The position numbers and the translations under genes were made by a program. A stretch of 64,000 nucleotides of DNA from the NCBI GenBank assembly GCA_903893795.1, contig CAITNO010000001.1, forward strand, positions 62,001 to 126,000, written 5' to 3'. Positions 8,878 to 17,504 of this stretch are shown piece after piece (the first letter of the stretch is position 1; the number at the start of each line of letters is the position of its first letter). The DNA comes from Candidatus Hydrogenedentota bacterium. Its GTDB lineage: Bacteria > Hydrogenedentota > Hydrogenedentia > Hydrogenedentales > CAITNO01. The notes under the pieces are model-generated. The model saw nothing but the letters and a program-made list of their open reading frames with translations. It ran no database searches and was not told where the DNA came from.

Positions 8878-9624
8878 TCAGGCCAACTGAAACTTCTCGC
8901 CCAGGTAAATCTGCCGCACCTTTTCATTCTCAGCCACCTCTTTTGAGGAGCCTGAGGCGAGCACGGTGCCTTCGTTGATGATATAGGCGCGGTCGGTGAT
9001 CTGGAGCGTTTCGCGGACGTTGTGGTCCGTGATGATTACGGCGATGCCACTGTCGCGCAGGCGCGACACCGTGTCCTGCAAATCGGCCACGGCGATCGGG
9101 TCGATGCCTGCGAAGGGCTCGTCGAGCAGGAACACTTTGGGCTCAATGGCAAGCGCGCGCGCGATCTCGGTGCGGCGGCGCTCGCCGCCGGACAGCGTGA
9201 AAGCTGGGCTGTCGGCCAGGTGGGTGATGTTCATCTCTTTCAGAAGCTTTTCTGTGCGGGCGTCCCGTTCGGCCCGGTTCATGCTTTGGTATTCCAAAAT
9301 GGCGGTCAGGTTCTGGCGCACGGTCAGGTTGCGGAAAACCGACGGCTCCTGGGGCAGGTAGGCGATGCCCCTTCGGGCGCGCCGGAACATGGGTTGGCGC
9401 GTGATGTCTTCGCCCTGAAAACGAATGCTGCCCTGGTCCGGCCTGAGCAGGCCCACGATCATGCTGAAGGTGGTGGTCTTGCCCGCGCCGTTGGGGCCGA
9501 GCAGGCCGACCACCTCGCCTGCCTGCACCGTGATGGACACGCCGCGCACGACGGTGCGTTTCTTGAAGGACTTTACCAGTCCGTCCGTTTCGAGCAGCGG
9601 TGTTTTCGCGGGCGCGGCGGTCAT
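8878..9624 (-). CDS. lptB: LPS export ABC transporter ATP-binding protein LptB
   Basis: The 248-aa ATPase powers the LptB2FG machine that extracts lipopolysaccharide from the inner membrane. Visible motifs are Walker A (GPNGAGKTT, about residues 40-48), signature LSGGERRRTEIARAL, Walker B VFLLDEPFAGIDP and the switch His in ITDHNVRETL; the wording GIDPIAVADLQ is LptB-specific. Its start overlaps the stop of lptA by 4 nt, so the two are translationally coupled. LptF and LptG permease genes are not in this window and must be elsewhere. Confidence 0.96.
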   Translation of the reverse strand: MTAAPAKTPLLETDGLVKSFKKRTVVRGVSITVQAGEVVGLLGPNGAGKTTTFSMIVGLLRPDQGSIRFQGEDITRQPMFRRARRGIAYLPQEPSVFRNLTVRQNLTAILEYQSMNRAERDARTEKLLKEMNITHLADSPAFTLSGGERRRTEIARALAIEPKVFLLDEPFAGIDPIAVADLQDTVSRLRDSGIAVIITDHNVRETLQITDRAYIINEGTVLASGSSKEVAENEKVRQIYLGEKFQLA

Positions 9625-10526
9625 GGCGCGGCCACCAGCTCCGGATAGGCGGCGGTGAGCAGCAGCCGGTTGAGCCGGGTCTGCTCTTCGGGGCTGCGCT
9701 TCTCGGAGGCGGCCAGTTTCTGCGCCTCCTCACTCAGTGTGCGGCCCTTCCAGGCGTCGGCGGCGTAGAGTTTCGGGCTCTTGAGGACGGAGTTCACCAG
9801 TTTCACGATGTCGCCCTTGCGCTGAAGCAGCACGGCCGTGTCCACGCTCATAAGCAGTTTGCGGTTGTCGGCGCTGATCTGCGACACGATTTGCTTGCCC
9901 GGTGAGGCGGCCTCGGCGTTGGCCTCGGCGCGCAGTTTGGCAATCAGGCCACCCCAGTCCTTCACGTCGCCCTCGCGCAGGAGCGGCGCTCCGCCCTTGC
10001 CGCCGGCATCGTCCATGCCCTGGAGCGGCACCTGGTCGGCGCGCACGCGGGTCACCTCAAAACTGTTGGTTTTGACGTTGAGCATCATTTTTTCGCCGCG
10101 CAGGCCCTTAATCCGGTCATTGTTGACCACAGGCTCGCCAGTGAAGACCACTTCGCCGGTCTCGAAATTCCACTCGGCATGGCCGGCGGTGATTTGTGTG
10201 TCCATCTGGTTCACCTCGACATTGTGGTCCATGACGATGGTGGAGGGCGTGGTTTGCCCATCTTTCCAAGTGAACTTCATGGTCTGTGCCTTCATCGGCA
10301 GCGGTTTCTTGTCCGGGTCGTCCGAGAGGAGGCGAATCTTGACACCGTCCGTCATTTCGTCAATGGCCCCGGTTGCGAAATTGCCTTTCATGCGGCCCGC
10401 ATCGACCTCCATCGAACTGTAACCGCTCATGCCCGCCCCCTGTGCCGGTGCGGGGGCCTTGGCGGGGTCGGCGGCCAATGCGGCCGCGCAAAAGAGCACC
10501 AAAGCGCAGAGCATGCGCATCTTCAT
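9621..10526 (-). CDS. lptA: LptA/OstA-like periplasmic LPS transport protein
   Basis: The 301-aa product has a signal peptide (residues 1 to about 19) and an OstA-like beta-jellyroll segment: NVEVNQMDTQITAGHAEWNF, EVVFTGEPVVNNDRIKGLRG and the following FEVTRV strand match the LptA repeat pattern that forms the periplasmic LPS bridge. It is longer than E. coli LptA (185 aa) because of a C-terminal helical extension of about 120 residues of unknown role (from about residue 175). AAGGAG lies 6 nt upstream of the ATG, which overlaps the lptC stop by 4 nt. Confidence 0.88.
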   Translation of the reverse strand: MKMRMLCALVLFCAAALAADPAKAPAPAQGAGMSGYSSMEVDAGRMKGNFATGAIDEMTDGVKIRLLSDDPDKKPLPMKAQTMKFTWKDGQTTPSTIVMDHNVEVNQMDTQITAGHAEWNFETGEVVFTGEPVVNNDRIKGLRGEKMMLNVKTNSFEVTRVRADQVPLQGMDDAGGKGGAPLLREGDVKDWGGLIAKLRAEANAEAASPGKQIVSQISADNRKLLMSVDTAVLLQRKGDIVKLVNSVLKSPKLYAADAWKGRTLSEEAQKLAASEKRSPEEQTRLNRLLLTAAYPELVAAP

Positions 10527-11128
10527 GACGACTCCTTTCCGAAACGGACCGTTCCGGTCGCTTCGGTCAGTTCAAACAACTTGCTATCAGGATACAATCG
10601 CAGCGACGCCGCTTCCAGTTGGAGCGTCGGGCTGTTGACGGAGACATGGTTGTCGGACTTTGCCACTCCGGGGCTGCCATCCTCGGGCTTTTCCCAGGTG
10701 ATGTCGCCCAGACGGAGCTGGAGGGTGCCCGCCTTGGCCTGAACATCGTCCTGCAGCACGGCGCGGCGGTCCTGCTCGAAGGTGCCGCGCTTGGCGTCGA
10801 TGGTCATATCCTCATGCCCCGCCTCCTCGCTGTAGACCACGGCGCGGGCATTCTGAAACGCGTACGCATTCTGTCCCTGCATGGTAAAGGCGGTGGCATG
10901 CACCCAGAATTCGGGCTTCTGCGCCACCCCTTCCATCTGCTTGGAGCGGTGCATGTACAAATCGATTCCGCTCATCTGGAGCGCATTGTCCGGCTGGGCG
11001 TAGGGGTCGGCCGGTGCCTGCGGTGCGGGAGTGGATGGCGATTCTTGGGGCGCGGGGGGCGCCGACGGCTTGGAACAGCCCGCCAAGACCGCAAGAAGAA
11101 CCGGTAGCAGGAGAGACAATCGGTTCAT
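10523..11128 (-). CDS. lptC: LptC-like lipoprotein of the LPS export pathway
   Basis: The 201-aa protein begins MNRLSLLLPVLLAVLAGC, so Cys18 would be lipidated; classical LptC is a bitopic membrane protein, and lipid-anchored versions occur outside Proteobacteria. A Pro/Ala linker follows, then strands characteristic of LptC (DLYMHRSKQMEGVAQ, WVHATAFTMQGQNAYAFQNARAVVY, TLQLRLGDITWEK, LRLYPDSKLFELTEATGTVRFG). LptC passes LPS from LptFG to LptA. Position directly upstream of lptA with an ATGA overlap supports the call. Confidence 0.85.
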   Translation of the reverse strand: MNRLSLLLPVLLAVLAGCSKPSAPPAPQESPSTPAPQAPADPYAQPDNALQMSGIDLYMHRSKQMEGVAQKPEFWVHATAFTMQGQNAYAFQNARAVVYSEEAGHEDMTIDAKRGTFEQDRRAVLQDDVQAKAGTLQLRLGDITWEKPEDGSPGVAKSDNHVSVNSPTLQLEAASLRLYPDSKLFELTEATGTVRFGKESS

Positions 11129-11901
11129 GCCGCTGTTCCGTGGTTCTTTTCAAACACGGCGCGCAGCCCCTTGAGCGTGAGCAGCGGGTCGGCCACCTCG
11201 ATTTCCTTCGAGACCCCCGCGATGGTCTTGGCGAGGCCGCCGGTGGCGATCACTTTGGCCTCGCCGCCCATTTCGGCGCGCATGCGGCGGATGAGCCCGT
11301 CCGTCATGTCGGCGTAGCCGAAGGTGAGGCCGGAGCGGATATTGGTGACCGTGTCGCGTCCGATGACGGTTTTGGGCACCACAATGTCGACGCGGGGCAG
11401 TTTGGCGCAGTGCTCAAAGAGGGCGTCGGCGGAAAGCTGGATGCCCGGCACGATGATGCCGCCAATCCATTCGGACTTGGCGGTGAGCGCGTCGAAGGTG
11501 GTGGCCGTTCCGAAATCGATAATGATCAGCGGCCCCTTGTGGTCCTCGCGCGCGCCGACGGCGTTGACGATCCGGTCGGCACCCACCTCTCGGGGATTGT
11601 CCACGTGGAGCACGATGCCGGTCTTGACCCCCGGCTCGATCATGAGCGCCTCCACCTTGAAGGCGTGGTGCGCCACCTGCTGGAGGGCGGGATTCAGTTG
11701 CGGCACCACGCTCGACACGCAGCATCCGGTGATTTCGGCAGGGCGCAATTCAATGCTTTGCAGCAGCATGAGCAGCAGGATTTGGAGTTCGTCGCCGGTG
11801 CGGTAGTTGGCCGTCACCACGCGCCAATGGCCGCGCAGCTCGCGCCCGTCATACAGGCCGAGCACCGTGTGCGAATTGCCGACATCCACCACCAGCAGCA
11901 T
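11125..11901 (-). CDS. coaX: Type III pantothenate kinase
   Basis: The 258-aa enzyme phosphorylates pantothenate in the first step of coenzyme A synthesis. The N-terminal ASKHA phosphate loop DVGNSHTVLG, the second motif GADRIVNAVGARE, the IDFGTATTFDAL loop with catalytic Asp, GGIIVPGI and TGGLAKTI are all present. CoaX is not feedback-inhibited by CoA and needs a monovalent cation. Its stop overlaps the lptC start by 4 nt, so CoA synthesis and LPS export are transcribed and translated as one unit. Confidence 0.95.
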   Translation of the reverse strand: MLLVVDVGNSHTVLGLYDGRELRGHWRVVTANYRTGDELQILLLMLLQSIELRPAEITGCCVSSVVPQLNPALQQVAHHAFKVEALMIEPGVKTGIVLHVDNPREVGADRIVNAVGAREDHKGPLIIIDFGTATTFDALTAKSEWIGGIIVPGIQLSADALFEHCAKLPRVDIVVPKTVIGRDTVTNIRSGLTFGYADMTDGLIRRMRAEMGGEAKVIATGGLAKTIAGVSKEIEVADPLLTLKGLRAVFEKNHGTAA

Positions 11902-11955
11902 GTTGGGTTCCCGTTTGTGGTTGGCTGAAACTGCGCGCAGAGGTCCCGCGCGGAC

Positions 11956-12795
11956 TCAGGTGTTCTCAATGAGCAGGGTCAGGTCGATGGCGGGCGCCGA
12001 ATGGGTCAGGGCGCCGACGGAGACATACTGCACACCTGTCTCGGCCATGCCGCGGACCCGTTCGAGCGAGGCGTTGCCGCTGGCTTCCAGGACAACCCCG
12101 CGCCCTGCGGCGCGGCGGACGGCCTCGGCCATCGTCGCATTGTCCATGTTGTCCAGCATGATCACGTCGGCTTCCGCCGCGAGCGCCTGGTCCAGTTCGT
12201 CCAGATCCCGCACCTCCACCTCCACCTTCATCAGATGGTGGACGTATTCCTTGGCGCGGCGGACGGCCTGGGCGATCCCGCCAGCGGCCATGACATGATT
12301 CTCTTTGATAAGCACGCCGTCGAAAAGGGCGTACCGGTGCGTGGCGCCGCCGCCGTGCACCATGGCCGCCTTTTCGAGGGCGCGCAGCATGGGCGTCGTT
12401 TTGCGGGTGCCGCAGATGCGGCAATCGAGCCCCTCAAGCTCATCGGCGAAGCGTCGCGTGAGTGTGGCCACGCCCGACAGGTGCTGCAGGAAATTCATGG
12501 CGGTCCGCTCTGCCGTCAGCACGCCCCGCGTTTTGCCGGTGAAGGCGGCAATCCGGTCCCCCTTGGCAAAAGCCGCGCCGTCCTCCAGACTTGTCCAGTC
12601 GGCGATGTCGGCCTCCATCAGGTCAAAAGCCGCGCGGAACGCTTTCATGCCGCTCAGGATGCCCGTCTGCTTTGCAAACAGTTGTGCCCTGCAGCGCAGT
12701 GCGGGGTCCACCACGCTGTTGGTCGTGACATCTTCCTGGCCCACGTCCTCCAGCAGGGCGGCGGCGATCAGGTTCTCCAGGGACTTTTGCATCAT
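11956..12795 (-). CDS. nadC: Nicotinate-nucleotide pyrophosphorylase (carboxylating)
   Basis: The 279-aa enzyme converts quinolinate and PRPP to nicotinate mononucleotide in NAD synthesis. Diagnostic segments are FLQHLSGVATLTRRF, RKTTPMLRALEKAAMVHGGG with the substrate-binding Arg and Lys, HRYALFDGVLIKENHV, IMLDNMDNATM and VLEASGNASL. Length is normal for the family. It lies 54 nt upstream of coaX on the same strand and may be first gene of the coaX-lptCAB operon. A second Met (12792) is an equally possible start. Confidence 0.96.
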   Translation of the reverse strand: MMQKSLENLIAAALLEDVGQEDVTTNSVVDPALRCRAQLFAKQTGILSGMKAFRAAFDLMEADIADWTSLEDGAAFAKGDRIAAFTGKTRGVLTAERTAMNFLQHLSGVATLTRRFADELEGLDCRICGTRKTTPMLRALEKAAMVHGGGATHRYALFDGVLIKENHVMAAGGIAQAVRRAKEYVHHLMKVEVEVRDLDELDQALAAEADVIMLDNMDNATMAEAVRRAAGRGVVLEASGNASLERVRGMAETGVQYVSVGALTHSAPAIDLTLLIENT

Positions 12796-12939
12796 GCGGT
12801 ATTCCGCCTCTCAATCCGGCAATTTTAGCACAGGGTGAAGCTTCTTCTCGACTTGGGGGTGCCATTTGAATGCAACCCGGTCACTTCTTGAGATGATTAC
12901 TCTTGGACTGGCGTCGTCGTCGGGTGGTGTCCGACACGG

Positions 12940-15807
12940 TTATTGCGCCGGATAATGGGTCAGTCCTCCGTCGAGTGCGGAGACAAAATGGTCCGATGAT
13001 GTGGACAGGATTGCACAGCGGTTTCCCGCGATGGGGAGCGTGGCGATGCCGCGGATGGCGCCGACGGCGCGGTTGTCGCGCCAGCGCACGGAACCGTCGG
13101 GGCTGATGCAGACAAGTTCTCCGTCGCCAGTGCCTGCCACCACCATTTCCCCACCGGGCGATGCGGCCATGCAGCGGATGTTGGGGAGCGGCAGGGTCCA
13201 TTGGGGCGCATCACCGCCGCCAAAGGCATGGATGCCCGCGGCATTGGCCGCGACCAGGTCCACCACAACGCGTTTCTCCGTGTCGGACACCAGCGGGCCT
13301 TCCATGGCGGTCACCGGAAGGTCGCCGGGCACTTTCCAGGTGCGGTTTGAACCGCCCTTGGCCGCGTCGAGTTCGACGATGGCGCCGTTTTTCAAGCCCA
13401 CAAGCCAGGTGTGCGCCTCGACGGCGCTGCGGCCGGAAAGGGGGCCGCAGGTCACGGCGGCGGGCAGGTCGATGCGCCAGCGCTCTGCCCCTTGCGCATC
13501 GAAAGCCGCCGCGGCCCACCGTTCCACGCCGCCCGGCTTGGATTCACGCACTCCCGCAACGCACAGGGGACCGAAGGTGCCGCGCGGTCCCGAGAGCCGG
13601 CCGATGCGGCCGTTCCGGAGTCCTGTTTTGATGCGCCAGACCTCGCTGCCCACTTGGGCAAGGCGCAGGAGCGTGCCGTCCTGAAGCAGTGCCAGGACGG
13701 TTTCCGATTCGTCCGTCTGAAAGCTGTGGGCCCGCAGGGCATCGGCGACGGGTGGCCCACCCAGGCTGCCTTCCATGCGCAGACCGCCGTCGCCGTCAAG
13801 AAACCAGAAATTTCCCTTGTCATCGCCCACCACGGCGACGGCGCCCACGGCGGTGGACAAGGCCACCGGCCCCTGGCAGAGATTGCCCTTGAGCCGCCGT
13901 TTCCAGAGCAGTTCGCCGCGCAGTTCATTGCAGGCCACATCGCCCATCGGACTGGCGCAAAACACGCGGGTCGTGCTGCTTTTCGCGTCGCGGACCGTGG
14001 CGGGCGCCCCGTTGGGGACCCCGTCTGTTTCGGCACGCCAGACGCATGCCGGTGAGATGGACAGGTCGAAAGTGCGCGCGAGCGGGGGCAGGTCGGGGGC
14101 TTCGAAGCTGAGGCTGAAGCGATAAGTGCCGCCCAACTGCGACATGCCCTGCAGGGTGCGTTCGAAGGTTGCTTTCTCCCCCTGCACCAGGGACAGGGGA
14201 AAGAGTGCCGCGCCGACAGCATGCGATTCGGGCGCGAGTAGCCGCAGGCTGCCCCGGAGCGTGGCCGGCGAGGGGTTGCGCAAGCCGAAGCGGACGGCAG
14301 TGCGGGCGGGACCGGGTTCGAGCGGCTTGTCCGTGCGGAGCCACAGGGAGGCGGGCAGCGCGTAGTCTTGCAGCGGCAGTCCGCCGATAAGTACCGGCGC
14401 ATCCGTCGCCGGAACGGTGGCGACGCCGTCCTTGGGCATGATGTAGTCTTTCTGGTCCGTATCAAGGCGGACAAGGGGAATTAACTCTTGGCGGGTTTCG
14501 ATGCGGAAGGGTTCGCGCAGCCCCCCCCAGGCAACGACCAGGGAACCGTCCTTGTTGATCAGCACATCGGCGTCGGCATCCTGAAAGGGAAGTCTCCCCG
14601 CGCGCCATGCGCCGTCGAAAGGACTGGTGAATACAAATGCGTCCAGCCCCGCAGGGGGGGGAGGCATGGACCGGACTCGGGCCGCACCGCTCTGGTGCAG
14701 ACCGGCGAATTGTTCCACCTCCTCCGCCGGAACAGACCACCAGCCTCCGTTGGGCGCATCGACGGCCATATAATCGTTGGACCGCAGGAGCGCCATGTCG
14801 CGCAACAGACGGAATTGTTCCACCGGATAGCGGAGTTGCGGCGTCGCACTCTGCGCATCCAGCGGGTTCAGGCAGAGGACTATGCCGCCGCTGCGTTCCC
14901 AGCCTGTACGGGTCTCCTTGTCGAGCCGTTCCTGCAAGAGGCGGTTTGCCCGGTCAGCGGCGTCGGCCAGGACGGCTGCTTCGGTGACCGTGGCCGTGTC
15001 GCGCAGGACGAGCCGTAGCCGCAGTTCGGCCGCACTGCCGAGCGCTTCGACAGCCCCCTCAAAGAAGGAGAACCAGAGCGGTCCGGCATCGTTGAGGTTG
15101 TCGGCCAGCAGCAGGATGTCCCCTTTGGGACAGGCGCGAATAAAGGCGCGCAGTGTGCGCACCGCAAAGCGCCTCGCGCCTGCGCGCAGTTCCTCCTCCG
15201 TCTGTCCCGGCCGGTAGCCGCTCCAGCGAAAGTCATGAATCGGTCCGCCGGACCGCGTGTCCAGCGCCAGCCCGCGCAGGCCGGTCTGTGAGCAGAATTC
15301 GCCCGCCAGGGCAAAACGGTCCCGCGCGCGCGCAGCCTCTGTGCCGCCGGTGAACCAGGCAGCATCGGGCGTCAGCGCCATTTGCAGGAAATTGGCCTCG
15401 ATGCCGCTGTCTGTCAGTCGTCGCCGCGCGGCCGTGATTTCCTGCGCCAGCGCCTCCCACTGCGGGGGATGGGGCGGCTGGGGTTTGGCAGATGCGTTCT
15501 CTTCGCCGGGCGGCGCGCTTTCATCGGGAAAGGCGGCAAGGTCGTCCAGGATGCCCTGAAAAAGGAATCCGGACACACCGCGCCGCTTCCATTCTTCCGC
15601 GTGGTTCGCGGCCCAAGTGGCATTGATGGGGGTGAGGAAGAGCACCTGCGGTGGTGCGTCACCGGGAACGGAGGGCCGGATAATTCTTGGCGTTGGCAAG
15701 CCCGAAACAGAAACAGCCGCCTTTTGTTCCACGGCGGGAGCGGTGAAACAAAAGAGCAACAGCACCCAAACGGGGAGCACGTTCAGCCAAGTGTTCAGAC
15801 AACGCAT
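12940..15807 (-). CDS. Large secreted protein with C-terminal PQQ-like beta-propeller
   Basis: Starting at 15807 gives 955 aa with a signal peptide (MRCLNTWLNVLPVWVLLL to the AVEQ region); the longer start at 15858 would place 17 residues before it. Residues about 35-430 resemble a glycosidase-like TIM-barrel fold (periodic LFLTPINATWAANHAEEWKRRG, FDTRSGG-like and LLLADNLNDAG segments), unassigned. From about residue 620 to the end repeated strands such as VVGDDKGNFWFLDGDGG, AQGAERWRIDLPAAVTCGP and VAGTGDGELVCISPDGSVRW form PQQ-type propeller blades. Function unknown. The gene contains one 8-C and one 8-G run (14521-14528 and 14654-14661). Confidence 0.85.
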   Translation of the reverse strand: MRCLNTWLNVLPVWVLLLFCFTAPAVEQKAAVSVSGLPTPRIIRPSVPGDAPPQVLFLTPINATWAANHAEEWKRRGVSGFLFQGILDDLAAFPDESAPPGEENASAKPQPPHPPQWEALAQEITAARRRLTDSGIEANFLQMALTPDAAWFTGGTEAARARDRFALAGEFCSQTGLRGLALDTRSGGPIHDFRWSGYRPGQTEEELRAGARRFAVRTLRAFIRACPKGDILLLADNLNDAGPLWFSFFEGAVEALGSAAELRLRLVLRDTATVTEAAVLADAADRANRLLQERLDKETRTGWERSGGIVLCLNPLDAQSATPQLRYPVEQFRLLRDMALLRSNDYMAVDAPNGGWWSVPAEEVEQFAGLHQSGAARVRSMPPPPAGLDAFVFTSPFDGAWRAGRLPFQDADADVLINKDGSLVVAWGGLREPFRIETRQELIPLVRLDTDQKDYIMPKDGVATVPATDAPVLIGGLPLQDYALPASLWLRTDKPLEPGPARTAVRFGLRNPSPATLRGSLRLLAPESHAVGAALFPLSLVQGEKATFERTLQGMSQLGGTYRFSLSFEAPDLPPLARTFDLSISPACVWRAETDGVPNGAPATVRDAKSSTTRVFCASPMGDVACNELRGELLWKRRLKGNLCQGPVALSTAVGAVAVVGDDKGNFWFLDGDGGLRMEGSLGGPPVADALRAHSFQTDESETVLALLQDGTLLRLAQVGSEVWRIKTGLRNGRIGRLSGPRGTFGPLCVAGVRESKPGGVERWAAAAFDAQGAERWRIDLPAAVTCGPLSGRSAVEAHTWLVGLKNGAIVELDAAKGGSNRTWKVPGDLPVTAMEGPLVSDTEKRVVVDLVAANAAGIHAFGGGDAPQWTLPLPNIRCMAASPGGEMVVAGTGDGELVCISPDGSVRWRDNRAVGAIRGIATLPIAGNRCAILSTSSDHFVSALDGGLTHYPAQ

Positions 15808-15899
15808 CCCATGAGCATACCCCAAACCCCCTGCAGGTTTCGGTATAAACTCACGCACAGCGCGGCAGGCAGGGCGGATGATGCCCCGCCGCGGCCTGG

Positions 15900-16130
15900 T
15901 TAGGCCTCAGCAGTGTACTTTGTCACGTTGACCGCCTGCGGGCCTTTGGGCCCGTCATGAAGCTCGTAGAGGACTTCTTCGCCTTCGCGTAACGTGCGGA
16001 AGCCCTCCATTTGAATGGCCGTGTGATGCACGAACACATCCGAGTCTTCATCTCGGGCAATGAACCCGAACCCCTTTTGGTCATTGAACCATTTGACCTT
16101 GCCAACCATTTTGCCGTTAGAATCGCACAT
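15900..16130 (-). CDS. Cold-shock domain protein
   Basis: The start at 16130 has AGGGGG 7 nt upstream and yields a 76-aa protein, normal for the family; an in-frame ATG at 16190 would add 20 residues without homology. The OB-fold carries both RNA-binding motifs: [15 protein letters not shown] (RNP1, KGFGF) and DVFVHHTAI (RNP2). The end [14 protein letters not shown] is typical. It probably acts as an RNA chaperone. A long non-coding region lies upstream, and cold-shock genes often carry regulated leaders. Confidence 0.95.
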   Translation of the reverse strand: MCDSNGKMVGKVKWFNDQKGFGFIARDEDSDVFVHHTAIQMEGFRTLREGEEVLYELHDGPKGPQAVNVTKYTAEA

Positions 16131-16389
16131 AATTGTCCCCCTGCTCATTTCCGGCAATTGCGGCCCGGCCGAAGGCGCACTCTCCGGCATTCACCGCATA
16201 CCACGTTGTCCACGCAACTTCGGTGCGCATTCGCGGAATAGACCCGATAACACAAGATTGAACCGCGGAGGAAAGGATGGCACGCAAGGGAAAGGGATGG
16301 ATGAATGGACCTGCCGCGCTTTGCATGAAAGAACGGCATTCGCGCTACACCCCATGGGATGCCGCCGCGACAAAATTATCGGCGCACCT

Positions 16390-16404
16390 TAGGTAAAACA
16401 CCTA
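16390..16404. promoter_or_regulatory. Candidate operator TAGGT-N5-ACCTA
   Basis: TAGGTAAAACACCTA is a perfect 5-5-5 inverted repeat about 260 bp upstream of the cold-shock gene, in otherwise gene-free DNA. Half-sites of this kind are bound by helix-turn-helix dimers such as LuxR/NarL-type regulators. The bound protein is unknown. Confidence 0.35.
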
Positions 16405-17059
16405 CCTACCTCCGTGAACTGCTCCAGGCTGTGTCCGTATCCGTCATACTGCCCCGACTAAATACGGTCCACTTCTTTCAACCTGGGATCCGCGTCTGCA
16501 AGTACTGCCCCGGTCCAGACGCGAACTATCTTAGTTTTTAACATATCCCTTTCTTAATGTCAAGCACAAAATCTACCGGATTATCCCGGAGGCATCCCGC
16601 GAGACCTGTCGGTCTTGCAGGCACTTGGCAGGGCATCAGCCCCCATGTGCAGGCAGCGACATCCCATTGTTTTAGTTGGCAGCGTTAAGGCAGCGGACAA
16701 CATGGCCTTCGAAAGTGCCCTCCAAAGCATGTTTTCCCGACCGGAGGAAGTGTGGAGGACGCAGGTCTACGCGATATACGCACCCGGATTGACTGGTCCG
16801 AGTCACCTTGTTCTCCTTATCCCCGGACTCTATTAGCCAAGGTCGAAAGTCGTGTTCTCAGCGCGCGGCATGCCACAATGGATAATCTCTTTACAGTTGA
16901 TTGGGAATATGTGGGGCCAACAACCGTGATTTTAGGCGTAGGTCCGGGTCATCGCGGGGAATGGGGCCTTAATTTTAGACTCGAATGACCTGTTATAAGC
17001 TTGTGACGCCAAGAATATGTGTTTTACTGGATTTTGGCAGCATGTGAAGAAACTCAAAG

Positions 17060-17110
17060 TTATCCACAATCTATCCACAGCCTCCACAGCCCATACATAA
17101 TAATGATAAA
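17060..17110 (+). other. DnaA-box-like cluster with adjacent AT-rich tract (possible origin-type site)
   Basis: TTATCCACA at 17060-17068 is a perfect DnaA box. CTATCCACA at 17071-17079 and CCTCCACAG at 17081-17089 follow in the same orientation with 10-11 bp spacing, one helical turn apart. An AT-rich stretch (17091-17110, with CATAATAATGATAAAC) comes next and could unwind. No dnaA, dnaN, rpmH or mnmG gene is nearby, so origin function is only a possibility. Confidence 0.4.
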
Positions 17111-17427
17111 CACCCACACACTTTTTTCTAACATACTGTAGCATTGGAAGTTATGAAGGTTATATGCCGAGCCTCGGCAGGCATAAAATTATCTAGCCCT
17201 AGCCAAGAACCGGGAATAATTCACTGGCAGGAATAGAAGTTTCGACACCGGTTGGTGAGTCAATTAATAAATAATAGGAATGATTATCGGGTGGTTTCCT
17301 GACGAAGGATTGTGCATTTCTGCACAACTGTTCGTGGAGAGGTAAGTTACAGCATTTTCATGCGTAACAAGATTAAGAGAGCATCTATAGGCATATGTTG
17401 AGCCCAGTGGCCGGTCGTAGAAATCTA

Positions 17428-17456
17428 TTGACAGATTATTCCTCCGGGCTTGTGTA
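17428..17456 (+). promoter_or_regulatory. Sigma-70-type promoter for rsmD
   Basis: TTGACA at 17428-17433 is a perfect -35 box. After a 17-nt spacer comes TGTGTA (17451-17456), a weak -10; TGTATT two bases on is an alternative. Transcription would start near 17463, about 40 nt before rsmD. Confidence 0.5.
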
Positions 17457-17504
17457 TTTGCGTCCAAACTGACACAATAGTCTGAACAACCCATGGGGAA
17501 AAGC

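Larger units (their letters stand above)
16131..17504. other. 1.37-kb gene-free divergent region, less GC-rich
   Basis: Between the leftward cold-shock gene and rightward rsmD no frame shows a protein-like product; the short open frames lack ribosome sites and family resemblance. The stretch from about 16850 to 17480 is visibly richer in A and T than the genes around it. It holds the TAGGT-N5-ACCTA palindrome, the DnaA-box-like cluster at 17060-17088 and the rsmD promoter. No tRNA or recognisable structural RNA was seen. Confidence 0.6.

Noticed and set aside
16615-16836. Short open frames in the 1.37-kb gap
   Set aside because: They have no ribosome sites, no family resemblance and lie in non-coding-looking DNA.
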